A stretch of 64,000 bases of DNA, taken from the NCBI GenBank assembly GCA_945861155.1, contig CAMATN010000001.1:25155-89154 (forward strand). The letters are read 5' to 3'. Position 1 is the first letter of the stretch. Each line of letters opens with the position of its first letter. Position numbers and translations under genes: made by a program. The notes under the pieces were generated by a model. It was not told where the DNA came from. It saw only the letters and a list, made by a program, of their open reading frames with translations, and ran no database searches. Source of the stretch: Rhizobium sp. Q54 (lineage in GTDB: Bacteria; Pseudomonadota; Alphaproteobacteria; ATCC43930; CGMCC-115725). Below are positions 33,360-45,748 of the stretch, one piece after another.

Positions 33360-34937
33360 CTATCGGCCGTTCCATGGCGAAAGTTTCGGCCCGGCATCGG
33401 CCGGTGGGAGCGGGCTGAAATTGAGCGGCGCGTCGCTTTCGATGCGCTCGCGGCTCGGCAGTTGCGCGGCGTTCCAGCCGCCGCCAAGCGCCTGGATCAG
33501 CGCGACCGCGGCCGACAGCCGGCTTTGCCGCACGCTGAGCGCCGCCTCGGCATTGCCGAGCGCCGCCGTCTGGGCGACGACGACATTGGTAAAAGCGACG
33601 GTGCCGGCGCGATACTGATTGAAGATGATGCGCTCGGCCTCGCGCGACGACGCCACCGCGCGGTCCTGCGCCGCCGCCTGCTCGGCCAGGATGCGCAGCG
33701 CGGCGAGTTGGTCCTCGACCTGCTGGAACCCGGTCAGCACGTTCTGGCGATAGCCGGCGACCGTTGCGTCGAACGCGGCGCGCGCCTGATCGACCTGGGC
33801 GTGACGGGCGCCGGCATCGAAGACGGTCTGGGAGAGGGTCGAGCCGAACGACCACAGCCGGCTCGACGCCGACAGCAGCCTGGCCAGTGTCGCCGCCATC
33901 ACGCCGGCATCGGCCGATAAAGCGACATCGGGGAAAAACGCCGTTTCGGCGACCCCGATCGTGGCGTTGGCGGCTGCCATCCGGCGCTCCGCCGCGGCGA
34001 TGTCCGGGCGCCGCTCCAGCAGGGTAGAGGGCAGCCCCGCGGGGATGTCGGGCAGGGGCGGCACGGTGGAGGCGGGCGCGATGGTCAGCTCGGCCGGAGC
34101 CTTGCCGATCAGCACGGCGATCGCGTGTTCGAGTTGGGCGCGCGACACGCCGACCGCGATGGCGCGGGCCTGCGTGCTGTCGAGCTGGGTGCGGGCCTGC
34201 GCCACGTCGGACGCCGCGGCGATGCCGGCATTGTACTGGTTCTGGCTGATGCGCAGCGACTCGCCATAGGCCTTGACCGCGGAGTCGAGCAGCCGCTTCA
34301 GCTCATCGGCGACGCGCAGCTGCAGGTAGGCGCCGGCGAGCTGGCCCTGCGCCGCGAGCCGCGCCCCGGCCAAATCGCCGGTGCTGGCTTGCGCGCTGGC
34401 GACATCGCTCTCGACGGTGCGCCGCACCCGGCCCCAGAGGTCCGGGACCCAGCTCGCAGATCCGGTAACGCTGAACGAATTGGCGATCGAACCGGAGCCG
34501 GGCGAGCGCGAGCGCTGGGCCGTTGCATTGACCTGCGCGGTCGGGAAAAACCCGGCGCGGGACTGCGCGACGATCGCCTCGGCCTGGCGGAACGCAGCCT
34601 CGGCGGCTTTAAGGTTCTGGTTCGAGATTTCGATCTGGCGCGCGAGGCCGTCGAGGACCGGATCGCGGAACACCGACCACCACGCGCCGCGGTCGATCGC
34701 GTCGGCCGGCCGCGCTTTCCGCCAGCCGGCTTCCTCCTTGTACGCGGCCGGGACCGCGACCTCCGGGCGCCGATAGTCCGGCCCAACCGTGCAGGCCGAA
34801 ATGAAGAACAACATTGTCATCCCGGCGAAAGCCGGGATCCATCGTTCGGCGCCCGGGACCTTGGCGGGGATGGGTCCCGGCCTTCGCCGGGATGACAGCC
34901 AAAAATGGCGCAGCGTTCGGGTCATCCCGGTGCTCAT
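33360..34937 (-). CDS. NodT-family RND efflux outer-membrane factor (lipoprotein)
   Basis: About 525 residues from the first possible ATG. The OEP domain follows the lipobox ISAC (TVGPDYRRPEVAVPAAY) and has the family repeats (AAEAAFRQAEAIVAQSRAGFFP, YNAGIAAASDVAQARTQLDSTQARA, AERRMAAANATIGVAETAFFPDV). The region before the lipobox is a translated REP element (SSRRRPGPIPAKVPGAERWI...), so the native signal peptide has been split. ATG 34937 overlaps the recG stop; ATG 34820/34814 would leave only about 9 residues before the Cys. No RND pump or membrane-fusion gene is adjacent. Confidence 0.88.
   Translation of the reverse strand: MSTGMTRTLRHFWLSSRRRPGPIPAKVPGAERWIPAFAGMTMLFFISACTVGPDYRRPEVAVPAAYKEEAGWRKARPADAIDRGAWWSVFRDPVLDGLARQIEISNQNLKAAEAAFRQAEAIVAQSRAGFFPTAQVNATAQRSRSPGSGSIANSFSVTGSASWVPDLWGRVRRTVESDVASAQASTGDLAGARLAAQGQLAGAYLQLRVADELKRLLDSAVKAYGESLRISQNQYNAGIAAASDVAQARTQLDSTQARAIAVGVSRAQLEHAIAVLIGKAPAELTIAPASTVPPLPDIPAGLPSTLLERRPDIAAAERRMAAANATIGVAETAFFPDVALSADAGVMAATLARLLSASSRLWSFGSTLSQTVFDAGARHAQVDQARAAFDATVAGYRQNVLTGFQQVEDQLAALRILAEQAAAQDRAVASSREAERIIFNQYRAGTVAFTNVVVAQTAALGNAEAALSVRQSRLSAAVALIQALGGGWNAAQLPSRERIESDAPLNFSPLPPADAGPKLSPWNGR
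34816..34896. repeat. REP palindrome inside the 5' end of the NodT-like gene
   Basis: Arms gtcatcccggcgaaagccgg and cccggccttcgccgggatgac enclose about 40 bases. It is in frame with the outer-membrane factor gene and encodes no signal-peptide-like sequence. Confidence 0.88.
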
Positions 34938-37039
34938 CCGGCGCGCAGGTATTGCACCGCTTCGTCGCGGCGGAACAGGTACAGCAACAGGCGCAGCGCC
35001 TCGCCGCGCGGGCTCGTCAGTTGCGGATCGCGCTCCAGGATCAGGCGGGCATCGTCATGCGCGACCGCGACCAGTCCCTCGTGCTGCGCCAGATCGGCCA
35101 GACGCAGCGCCGGCAACCCGCTCTGCCGCGTGCCGAGCGCCTCGCCGCCGCCACGCAGCCGCAGATCCTCCTCGGCGATGCGGAACCCGTCCTCGGTTTC
35201 GCGCAGAATCGCCAGACGTTGGCGCGCGATGTCGCCAAGCGGCGACTGGTACAGCAGCAGGCAGGTCGATTGCCGGTCGCCGCGGCCGATGCGGCCGCGC
35301 AGCTGGTGCAATTGCGCCAGACCGAAGCGCTCGGCATGCTCGATGACCATGACCGTCGCCGCCGGCACGTCGATGCCGACCTCGATCACCGTCGTCGCGA
35401 CCAGCAGATCGACCGAGCCCCCGGCAAACTGCGCCATCGCGCGATCCTTGTCGGCGCCCTTCATCCGGCCATGCACGAGCCCGACCCGTCCCGGCAGCAT
35501 CTCGGAGAGCGCACGGTAGCGTTCCTCGGCGGCGGCGATGTCGGTGGTCTCCGACTCTTCGACCATCGGGCAGACCCAGAACAGTTTTGCCTCGTTGGAG
35601 CCGCCATTTCGGGCGAGCGCGCGCGCCACCGCCCCCGAAACCTCGTCAAAGCGATCGAGCGGCACCGCCCTGGTATCGACCGGTCGGCGCCCCGGCGGCT
35701 TTTCAACCAGGCGCGAGACGTCGAGATCGCCATAGGCGGTCATCATCAGCGTGCGCGGGATCGGGGTCGCGCTCATCAGCAGCGTGTCGCAATCCTGGCC
35801 CTTGGCCGTCAAGGCCAGCCGCTGCTCGACCCCGAAGCGATGCTGCTCGTCGATGACCGCGAGGCCGAGGTCGCGGAACGCAACATCCGGCTGCACCAGC
35901 GCGTGCGTGCCCACGACAACCGGGGTCAGCCCCGAGGCGAGGCTCGCCAGCATCGAATCGCGCGCGCGCCCCTTCTCGCGGCCGGTCAACAGGCCGATTT
36001 CGACCCCGGCCGGCGCGGCCAGGCGTTGCAGCACCTGGTGGTGCTGTCGCGCCAGCATTTCGGTCGGCGCCAGCAGCGCCGCCTGGGCGCCGCTCTCGAC
36101 CGCGATCAGCATCGCGACCAGCGCGACCACGGTCTTGCCGCTGCCGACATCGCCCTGCAACAGCCGCATCATCCGGCGCGGCGCCATCATGTCGCCGGCA
36201 ATCTCGGCGACCGCCTGGCGCTGGCTGCCGGTCAGCGCGAAGCCGAACTCAGCCTCCGCCCGGCTCTGCAACGCGCCGGTGCCGGCGAGGATGCGGCCGC
36301 GACGGCTGCGGCGGCGGGCGCGCACCAGCGCCACCGCGAGCTGGCTCGCCAGGATCTCGTCATAGGCCAGGCGCTCGCGCGCCGGGCTCGCGGGCGCCAG
36401 ATCGGCCTCGCTCTGGGGCGCGTGTGCGGCGGCGAGCGCCTCTCCCCATCCCGGCCAGCGCCGGCGCGCCCGCCATGCCGGGTCGAGCCATTCCGGGACC
36501 TCCGGCGCTCGCCCCAGCGCCGCCGCGACGGCCTTCGCCACGATGCGCGAGGAAAGCCCCGCGGTCAGCGGATAGACCGGCTCGATCGCCCGGACCTGGT
36601 CGGCCAGGTCGGGTGCGACGACGTGGTCGGGGTGGGCCATCTGCGGCGCCCCGCCGTAATACTCGACCCGGCCGCTGATGATCCGCTCGGCGCCGATCGG
36701 CAGCAGCCGCAACAGCTGCTCGCCCTTGACGTTGAAATAGACGAGGGTCAGCGTGCCGGTGCCGTCGCCGCACACGACGCGCGACGGGCGACGGCCAAAG
36801 CCGGGCTGGTGGCGCTCGACGGTGGCCTTGACGGTGACGATCGCATCGGGCCAGTCGCGCGGGTTGAGCGCACCGATCGGCGGCGCCGCGCGGCGGTCGA
36901 CGAGCCCCGCCGGCAGGTGCCACAACAGATCGACAACGAGCGGGCCGGCGGCTCGCTCGATCAACCGGCCGAGCTGCGGCCCGATGCCGGGCAGCACCGT
37001 CGCCGGCGCGAACAGCCTGTCGAGGAGAGCGGGACGCAT
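34934..37039 (-). CDS. recG: ATP-dependent DNA helicase RecG
   Basis: A 701-residue replication-fork remodelling helicase. It has the N-terminal wedge/OB region (about 1-200; GTGTLTLVYFNVKGE), Walker A GDVGSGKT (about 296), the DEQH box DEQHRFG (about 396), SATPIPRTL, and the C-terminal QLRGRIGRG and DLRLRGGGEALG motifs. Length is normal (about 690-700). It overlaps the ATG of the NodT-like gene by 4 bases. The divergent gene is sdhE. Confidence 0.98.
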   Translation of the reverse strand: MRPALLDRLFAPATVLPGIGPQLGRLIERAAGPLVVDLLWHLPAGLVDRRAAPPIGALNPRDWPDAIVTVKATVERHQPGFGRRPSRVVCGDGTGTLTLVYFNVKGEQLLRLLPIGAERIISGRVEYYGGAPQMAHPDHVVAPDLADQVRAIEPVYPLTAGLSSRIVAKAVAAALGRAPEVPEWLDPAWRARRRWPGWGEALAAAHAPQSEADLAPASPARERLAYDEILASQLAVALVRARRRSRRGRILAGTGALQSRAEAEFGFALTGSQRQAVAEIAGDMMAPRRMMRLLQGDVGSGKTVVALVAMLIAVESGAQAALLAPTEMLARQHHQVLQRLAAPAGVEIGLLTGREKGRARDSMLASLASGLTPVVVGTHALVQPDVAFRDLGLAVIDEQHRFGVEQRLALTAKGQDCDTLLMSATPIPRTLMMTAYGDLDVSRLVEKPPGRRPVDTRAVPLDRFDEVSGAVARALARNGGSNEAKLFWVCPMVEESETTDIAAAEERYRALSEMLPGRVGLVHGRMKGADKDRAMAQFAGGSVDLLVATTVIEVGIDVPAATVMVIEHAERFGLAQLHQLRGRIGRGDRQSTCLLLYQSPLGDIARQRLAILRETEDGFRIAEEDLRLRGGGEALGTRQSGLPALRLADLAQHEGLVAVAHDDARLILERDPQLTSPRGEALRLLLYLFRRDEAVQYLRAG

Positions 37040-37109
37040 GGCGCTAGGGCGTGATTTGCAGACGATGGCGGCTGACGGGCCGGCTCAGCATGGCTATATC
37101 CGTGTAGCC

Positions 37110-37405
37110 ATGCCAGCCTCACCACCAGCCTCACCGATAGAAACCCCGACCGATATTCGCCGCAAGCGCATGCTGTTCCGCTCGTGGCACCGCGGCACCC
37201 GCGAGGCCGATCTGATCCTCGGTTCGTTCGCCGAGGCGTACCTCGCCGGGTTCGACGATAGGGGGCTCGACGATTACGAAAAGCTGCTCGCCTGCCCCGA
37301 TGCCGATCTGTTCGACTGGATCACCCGCCGCACCGCGCCGCCGCCCGAATACGACACCGACGTGACCCGGCTGCTGCTCGCGTTCCGCTACCGGCCGCGC
37401 GCGAC

Positions 37406-37409
<4 letters not shown>
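37110..37409 (+). CDS. sdhE: FAD assembly factor SdhE (succinate dehydrogenase flavinylation)
   Basis: A 99-residue protein starting MPASPPASPIETPTDIRRKR. It contains the RGTREADLILG motif, the RG(x)xE core needed for flavinylation of SdhA, and LLACPDADLFDWI. The longer track ORF overlaps recG and is rejected; ATG 37110 is used. The stop overlaps the mfd start by 4 bases. The sdhE-mfd pair next to recG is a familiar alphaproteobacterial arrangement. Confidence 0.93.
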
Positions 37410-41152
<3,743 letters not shown>

Positions 41153-41169
41153 CCCGGCACGAGACTAGT

Positions 41170-41385
41170 CTAGCGCTCGTCGCCTTCGGCGGCGTCTTCC
41201 GGCGTCTCGTCGGTGGGGATGCTGTAATTGCCCTTGAGCCAGCGGCCAAGATCGATATTGGCGCAGCGCGCCGAGCAGAACGAGTTGTGCCGCGCGGTCG
41301 CCGGCTTGCCGCAGACCGGGCAGCGGCGCCCCCCGGTCTGCGTCGGGCCGGTCGGCATCGGGATCACGGGGTCGGATTTTGCCAT
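41170..41385 (-). CDS. yacG: DNA gyrase inhibitor YacG (zinc protein)
   Basis: A 71-residue protein with four zinc cysteines, CPVCGK and FCSARCA, followed by DLGRWLKGNYSIP, the YacG signature. YacG binds GyrB and blocks gyrase. The acidic tail (DETPEDAAEGDE) is typical. It is last in the minus-strand cluster murA...RNase-yacG and follows the RNase gene by about 15 bases. Confidence 0.95.
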   Translation of the reverse strand: MAKSDPVIPMPTGPTQTGGRRCPVCGKPATARHNSFCSARCANIDLGRWLKGNYSIPTDETPEDAAEGDER

Positions 41386-41400
41386 GCCCTCGATATCGTC

Positions 41401-42579
41401 TCACCGCGCGACAATGTCAAAAGCGTCGGCATCGTGGCCGGGAGCGACATCGATCATAACCGAGCGGCCAAGCCGGGCTTCAAGCGCCCGCAGCCCCTTT
41501 GCCGCCGATCCGCGCAGCGCCGCGGCGATCCCGGGCGAGACGACGAGCCGCCAATTCGCGGCCGGGCGGGCGCGGGCTTCGCGATAGAGCGCGCGCAACG
41601 CGTCAAAGGCCAGGGCGGTAGCGCTTTTTCGCATGCCAGAGGGTTCGAGCATCGCGTCGCCAAGCGGCCGGCCGCGGCGCGGGCGCACGATCTCCAGATG
41701 GCCGAGCCGGGTCCAGCCGAGCACCAGCGGCACTGCCGGGTCGCCGGCGATAGCAGTGGCAACGGCCTGGCGCACCCGCTCACGCGGACCCCGGCCATCG
41801 AGCGCGGCAAAATCGATGACGATCCCGCCCCCGAGCTGACGCAGCCGCAACTGCCGCGCGATCACGGTCGCGGCGGCGAGGTTGACGGCCAGAGCCGCGC
41901 GCCCGGCCGATCCGCTGTCCGGGGTTCCGGTATCGACATCGATCAGCAGCGCGGCGCGGCAGTCCTCGAAATGGATCGCACCGCCGCCGGGGAGCGCCAG
42001 GGTCGGCGCCAACGCCGACTCGAACAGCGTATCGAGATCGATCGGCCAGTCAGCGGCGGCGCGGTGGGCGATCTCGCCCGCCGGAAAGGCGTCGCGCAAT
42101 TCGCGCAGCACGGCGGCATCGTCGGCGAGCACCCGCTCCGGCACACCCGGCAGACGCAGCGCAAGCGCAGCCGCGAAGCCCGGTGCGGGATCGAGCTGGG
42201 CCGGCGGATCGAGGCCAGCCGCACGCTCCGCAATGTCGACGGCATCGGCCTCGCCGCGGAGGCTGAGTTGGGTCGACAGCCGCGCGCCCTTGCCGCGCTG
42301 CGCCTCGCGGCTCACCCGCACCATGACACGGGCGCCCTCGTCGAGGCGCGGAGCGTCCGCGCCGCGCGGTCGTAGCGGCAGAAACCCCGGCCGCTCCTCG
42401 CCGATATCGACGAGTGTCGCATCGAGCCCGGCGACCCGGCGGACGACCCGGCCGAGATGGAGGCTGCCGACCGGGCATGTATCGCCGCGCTCGACGTAAA
42501 GCTCGACGGCGACCCCGTCCTCCAGCCACGCGGCGCGCCACTCGCCGGGGCCGACGCCGATCAGCAGCTCGCTTGCCAC
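41401..42579 (-). CDS. ribonuclease E/G family protein (short, RNase G-like)
   Basis: About 392 residues, starting at GTG 42579 inside the end of maf (19-base overlap). N-terminal ELLIGVGPGEWRAAWLEDG and S1-like GSLHLGRVVRRVAGLDATLVDIG precede the nuclease core, which carries the catalytic acidic motif ALLIDVDTG. It is shorter than E. coli RNase G (489) and no zinc-link cysteine pair is evident, so it may be dimeric rather than tetrameric or have relaxed activity. Its place beside maf and yacG is conserved in alphaproteobacteria. Confidence 0.88.
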   Translation of the reverse strand: MASELLIGVGPGEWRAAWLEDGVAVELYVERGDTCPVGSLHLGRVVRRVAGLDATLVDIGEERPGFLPLRPRGADAPRLDEGARVMVRVSREAQRGKGARLSTQLSLRGEADAVDIAERAAGLDPPAQLDPAPGFAAALALRLPGVPERVLADDAAVLRELRDAFPAGEIAHRAAADWPIDLDTLFESALAPTLALPGGGAIHFEDCRAALLIDVDTGTPDSGSAGRAALAVNLAAATVIARQLRLRQLGGGIVIDFAALDGRGPRERVRQAVATAIAGDPAVPLVLGWTRLGHLEIVRPRRGRPLGDAMLEPSGMRKSATALAFDALRALYREARARPAANWRLVVSPGIAAALRGSAAKGLRALEARLGRSVMIDVAPGHDADAFDIVAR

Positions 42580-43151
42580 CGAAACCGGTAGCCGCGGCCG
42601 GCGAGCAGCTGCGCCGTCTCGAACAGCGGCAGGCCGACGACATTGGTGTAGGAGCCGGCGATCCACGGAATGAGCGCGGCAGCCCCGCCCTGGATCGCAT
42701 AGCCGCCGGCCTTGCCGCGCCACTCGCCGCTCGCGAGATAGGCGTCGAGCTCGCTGTCGCTGAGGCGCTTGAAGGCGACTTGGCTGACCACCCGACGGAT
42801 CGTGATCTCCCCTTCCGGCGTGATCACCGCGATCCCGCCATAGACGCGGTGGCGGCGGCCGGACAGCAGCGTCAGGCAGGACCGCGCCGTGGCCTGATCC
42901 TCGGGCTTGGGCAGGATGCGGCGGCCGCAGGCGACCACCGTGTCGGCGGCGAGGATGTAGGCGCCGGGATGGCGCGACTGGACCACGCGAGCCTTCGCTT
43001 CGGCGAGCCGAACGACATGGCCCGGCGGCAATTCGTCGCGAGCCGGAGTCTCGTCGATATCGGCCGGATCAACCCGGTCGGGGACGATGCCGATCTGGCG
43101 CAGCAGGTCGAGCCGGCGGGGCGACGCGGAGGCCAGCACCAGAATCTGCAT
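42561..43151 (-). CDS. maf: Maf-like nucleoside triphosphate pyrophosphatase
   Basis: A 196-residue house-cleaning enzyme that hydrolyses dTTP/UTP or modified nucleotides. Visible motifs are LASASPRRLDLL, the SxSxR nucleotide loop, ADTVVACGRRIL and the acidic ASGEWRGKAGGYAIQG. Starts at ATG 43151 with the classic MQILVLASASPRR. The last six codons overlap the RNase start. Follows the UPF0262 gene by 7 bases. Confidence 0.96.
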   Translation of the reverse strand: MQILVLASASPRRLDLLRQIGIVPDRVDPADIDETPARDELPPGHVVRLAEAKARVVQSRHPGAYILAADTVVACGRRILPKPEDQATARSCLTLLSGRRHRVYGGIAVITPEGEITIRRVVSQVAFKRLSDSELDAYLASGEWRGKAGGYAIQGGAAALIPWIAGSYTNVVGLPLFETAQLLAGRGYRFRWQASC

Positions 43152-43158
43152 CGCTCGC

Positions 43159-43647
43159 TCAGGCGCGCAAATGGAGGACGCAGATCAGCGTGAACAACCG
43201 GCGCGCGGTGGCGTGATCGATCGCCGCTTTGTCGGCGAGGCGCTCGATCAGCAGCGCCGCACCCTCGTCGTGCAGCGAGCGCCGCCCGACATCGATGGCC
43301 TCGACCTGTACGAGGCTCTTGCCGCGGATCGCGTCGTGATAGGTCTCGCAGACCAGGAAATAATCCTTGACGATGCGGCGGAACGGCGCGAGCGGCAGCA
43401 CGATCGTCTCGCTCGACTCGTCCGCCTGACTGCGGATCGCCAGCGACAGCCGGTTCTCGGCGACCGCGAGATGCACATCAAACGGCCCGGCGCGGCCGGA
43501 ATGGGGGGCGAAGCAATTGTCCTTGAGCAGGTCGGTAATCGCGGTGGCGCGTTCGTGCTCGATGACGGCGCTGCGCCGCAGCACGGTGCGCTCATCAAGG
43601 GTGATCGCGGCGATGCGCAGTTGCGCGTCGTCCGACGCGGTCGTCAT
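43159..43647 (-). CDS. UPF0262 family protein
   Basis: A 162-residue protein of unknown function starting MTTASDDAQLRIAAITLDE. The pattern VLRRSAVIEHERATAITDLL and YHDAIRGKSLVQVEAIDVGRRSLHDEGA is that of UPF0262, which is largely alphaproteobacterial and lies between hisD and maf. The ATG at 43647 overlaps the hisD stop by 4 bases; the longer track ORF is a shadow over hisD. Confidence 0.92.
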   Translation of the reverse strand: MTTASDDAQLRIAAITLDERTVLRRSAVIEHERATAITDLLKDNCFAPHSGRAGPFDVHLAVAENRLSLAIRSQADESSETIVLPLAPFRRIVKDYFLVCETYHDAIRGKSLVQVEAIDVGRRSLHDEGAALLIERLADKAAIDHATARRLFTLICVLHLRA

Positions 43648-44939
43648 GGCCGGCCGAGCCGCAGCGCCAGCGACAGGGCATGCGCGTCGAGACCCTCGGC
43701 CTCGGCGAGCCGGATCGCGGCCGGAGCGAGCGCCGCGAGGCTCGTCGCGTCGCAGCCGACAAAGGTGGTGCGCTTCATGAAGTCGATGACGCCGAGCCCC
43801 GAGGCAAAGCGCGCGCTGCGCGCCGTCGGCAGCACATGGTTGGGGCCGGCGATATAGTCGCCGATCGCCTCCGGCGTGTAGCGGCCGAGGAAAATCGCTC
43901 CGGCATGGCGCACAAGCCGCGCGACCGCGTCGGGATTGTCGATCGCCAGTTCGAGATGCTCGGGGGCGATGCGGTCGATCAGCGGGACGGCCTCGTCCCA
44001 ATCGGCGACCAGGATCATCGCGCCGTTGCGCTGCCAACTCGCGCGCGCGATCCCGGCGCGCGGCAGGCGCTCGAGGTGGCGCTCGACCGCCCGGCCGACC
44101 GCTTCGGCGAAACCGGCATCGTCGGCGATCAGGATCGCCTGGGCGGCGGTGTCGTGCTCGGCCTGCGACAACAGATCGGCGGCGATCCAGGCGGGATCGT
44201 TGTCGCGGTCGGCGACGATCAGGATTTCGGAGGGGCCGGCGATCATGTCGATGCCGACCCGGCCAAAGACGCGCCGCTTGGCCGCCGCGACATAGGCGTT
44301 GCCCGGACCGACGATCTTGTCGACCGCCGGAATCGTCGCGGTGCCGTAGGCGAGCGCGGCGACGGCCTGCGCCCCGCCGATGCGATAGATCTCGTCGATC
44401 CCGAGCATCCGGGCGGCGGCCAGCACGAGCGGGCTGAGAATTCCATCCGGCGCCGGCACCGTCATCACCAGCCGCTCGACCCCGGCGACCTGGGCCGGGA
44501 TCGCATTCATCAGCACCGAGGAGGGATAGGCCGCCGTGCCGCCCGGCACATAGAGCCCGGCGGCGGCAATCGGGCGCCAGCTTTGGCCGAGGCGCACCCC
44601 GGCGGCATCGATATAATCGATGCCAGCGGGCAGCTGGCGCCGGTGGAAACTCTCGATACGATCGGCGGCAAGGCGCAGCGCCGCGACGGTCTCGGGCGGC
44701 GCCAGATCCGCGCCGGCGGCAATCTGCGCGGGCGTGAGGCGCAGGGCGGCGGCGCTTAAGGACACCCGGTCGAAGCGGTTGGTGTATTCGACGAGCGCCG
44801 CATCGCCGCGCGCCGCCACATCATCGACGATCGCCGCAACGGTATCGTCGACATCGTCCGCGCTCTCGCGCTTCGCCGCCAGCAGCGCGCGGAACGCCGC
44901 CTCAAAGCCGGGATCGCGGGTGGTGAGGGTGAGGGGCAT
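43644..44939 (-). CDS. hisD: histidinol dehydrogenase
   Basis: A 431-residue zinc enzyme that oxidises histidinol to histidine in two NAD+-dependent steps. Motifs seen: GLYVPGGTAAYPSSVLMNAIPA, GNAYVAAAKRRVFG, GPSEILIVAD, QAEHD (zinc ligands) and APEHLEL. Length fits. Its ATG lies 8 bases after the HEPN stop, so its translation is likely coupled to the toxin-antitoxin pair inserted upstream. It is otherwise part of hisG...hisD-UPF0262-maf. Confidence 0.98.
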   Translation of the reverse strand: MPLTLTTRDPGFEAAFRALLAAKRESADDVDDTVAAIVDDVAARGDAALVEYTNRFDRVSLSAAALRLTPAQIAAGADLAPPETVAALRLAADRIESFHRRQLPAGIDYIDAAGVRLGQSWRPIAAAGLYVPGGTAAYPSSVLMNAIPAQVAGVERLVMTVPAPDGILSPLVLAAARMLGIDEIYRIGGAQAVAALAYGTATIPAVDKIVGPGNAYVAAAKRRVFGRVGIDMIAGPSEILIVADRDNDPAWIAADLLSQAEHDTAAQAILIADDAGFAEAVGRAVERHLERLPRAGIARASWQRNGAMILVADWDEAVPLIDRIAPEHLELAIDNPDAVARLVRHAGAIFLGRYTPEAIGDYIAGPNHVLPTARSARFASGLGVIDFMKRTTFVGCDATSLAALAPAAIRLAEAEGLDAHALSLALRLGRP

Positions 44940-44947
44940 AGGGAATA

Positions 44948-45379
44948 TTATGCTTCCGCCCGAAACATGGGGGGCACCAGACGCATGACGGCTTCCATCA
45001 GCGCATTTACCTGATTCAACGCTACGGCGACCTCACGCGCATCCGGCAAGACATCGTCAATGCCGGGATAGCGGCTGCTCACGTACCAAAGGCTTGTCCG
45101 GGCAAGCGGGAAGGGCAATGGAACCACATCAGGCCAATGCCGGTGCGCCAGGGAGGCCAGTTCTGCGATGTCATGGGTCCTGCGGAGATCGACCGCGGCT
45201 GCTACCAGCAATGCCTTCAGGATCTTCTCTGTTGCCTGCTGGACGTGAAAAGCGGTGCCGCCGAGAACCCCCTCTTCCGCGGCGATGAAATGCGCGATGC
45301 GCTGATCCTCGGCGGCGTTAGCAAGCCAGCGAAGTGCCTCGCGCCATTGGACCAGCGGCGGGGGCTCACCTCCGCTCAT
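44948..45379 (-). CDS. HEPN domain protein of a MNT/HEPN pair
   Basis: A 143-residue all-helical protein. The HEPN signature is WLANAAEDQRIAHFIAAEEG, FHVQQATEKILKALLVA, RRTHDIAELA and SSRYPGIDD. I do not see the RNase motif R-x4-6-H clearly, so whether this HEPN is a catalytic RNase toxin is uncertain. It overlaps the MNT gene by 14 bases and lies between hisG and hisD. Confidence 0.88.
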   Translation of the reverse strand: MSGGEPPPLVQWREALRWLANAAEDQRIAHFIAAEEGVLGGTAFHVQQATEKILKALLVAAAVDLRRTHDIAELASLAHRHWPDVVPLPFPLARTSLWYVSSRYPGIDDVLPDAREVAVALNQVNALMEAVMRLVPPMFRAEA

Positions 45380-45686
45380 ACACGGTTACCCCCTCGCGCA
45401 GCACGAAATCGGCAAACGACCCCTTGGCTTGGGCGCGCGCTTTCAGAATGGAGGCGCGGCAAGGAAGGATGTCGACGGCTTGGTGGTAGTCCCGCCTGGC
45501 TTGATAGACCGACTGCGCGCTGAAGGCCTCCTTCGGAGTATCGTCGTCGACGACGACCAGCAGGTCTATATCGCTGTCGGCCCCTGCCTCGCCACGCGCA
45601 ACCGACCCGAACACAATGACGCGCTGTGGTCGGAAGTGAGCGACGACGGAGTCGAGCAGTTCGGGAGGGATCAAGGTCGCGCTCAT
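45366..45686 (-). CDS. MNT-type nucleotidyltransferase of a MNT/HEPN pair
   Basis: A 106-residue protein with the minimal nucleotidyltransferase motif GSVARGEAGADSDIDLLVVV and a third acidic residue in YHQAVDILPC. Such proteins AMPylate and neutralise the partner HEPN toxin. ATG 45686 is used, since the longer track ORF is a shadow over hisG. It follows the hisG stop by 62 bases, which could hold a module promoter. Confidence 0.9.
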   Translation of the reverse strand: MSATLIPPELLDSVVAHFRPQRVIVFGSVARGEAGADSDIDLLVVVDDDTPKEAFSAQSVYQARRDYHQAVDILPCRASILKARAQAKGSFADFVLREGVTVYERR

Positions 45687-45748
45687 GTCGAATGCTAACG
45701 CATTTGCCGCGCGCGGCGAAGCTGCACAATGCCTCGCCGCGGTGGCTG

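Noticed and set aside
36753-37109. Long N-terminal extension of the sdhE ORF over recG
   Set aside because: It is antisense to recG and unlike the family; SdhE is about 90-100 residues.
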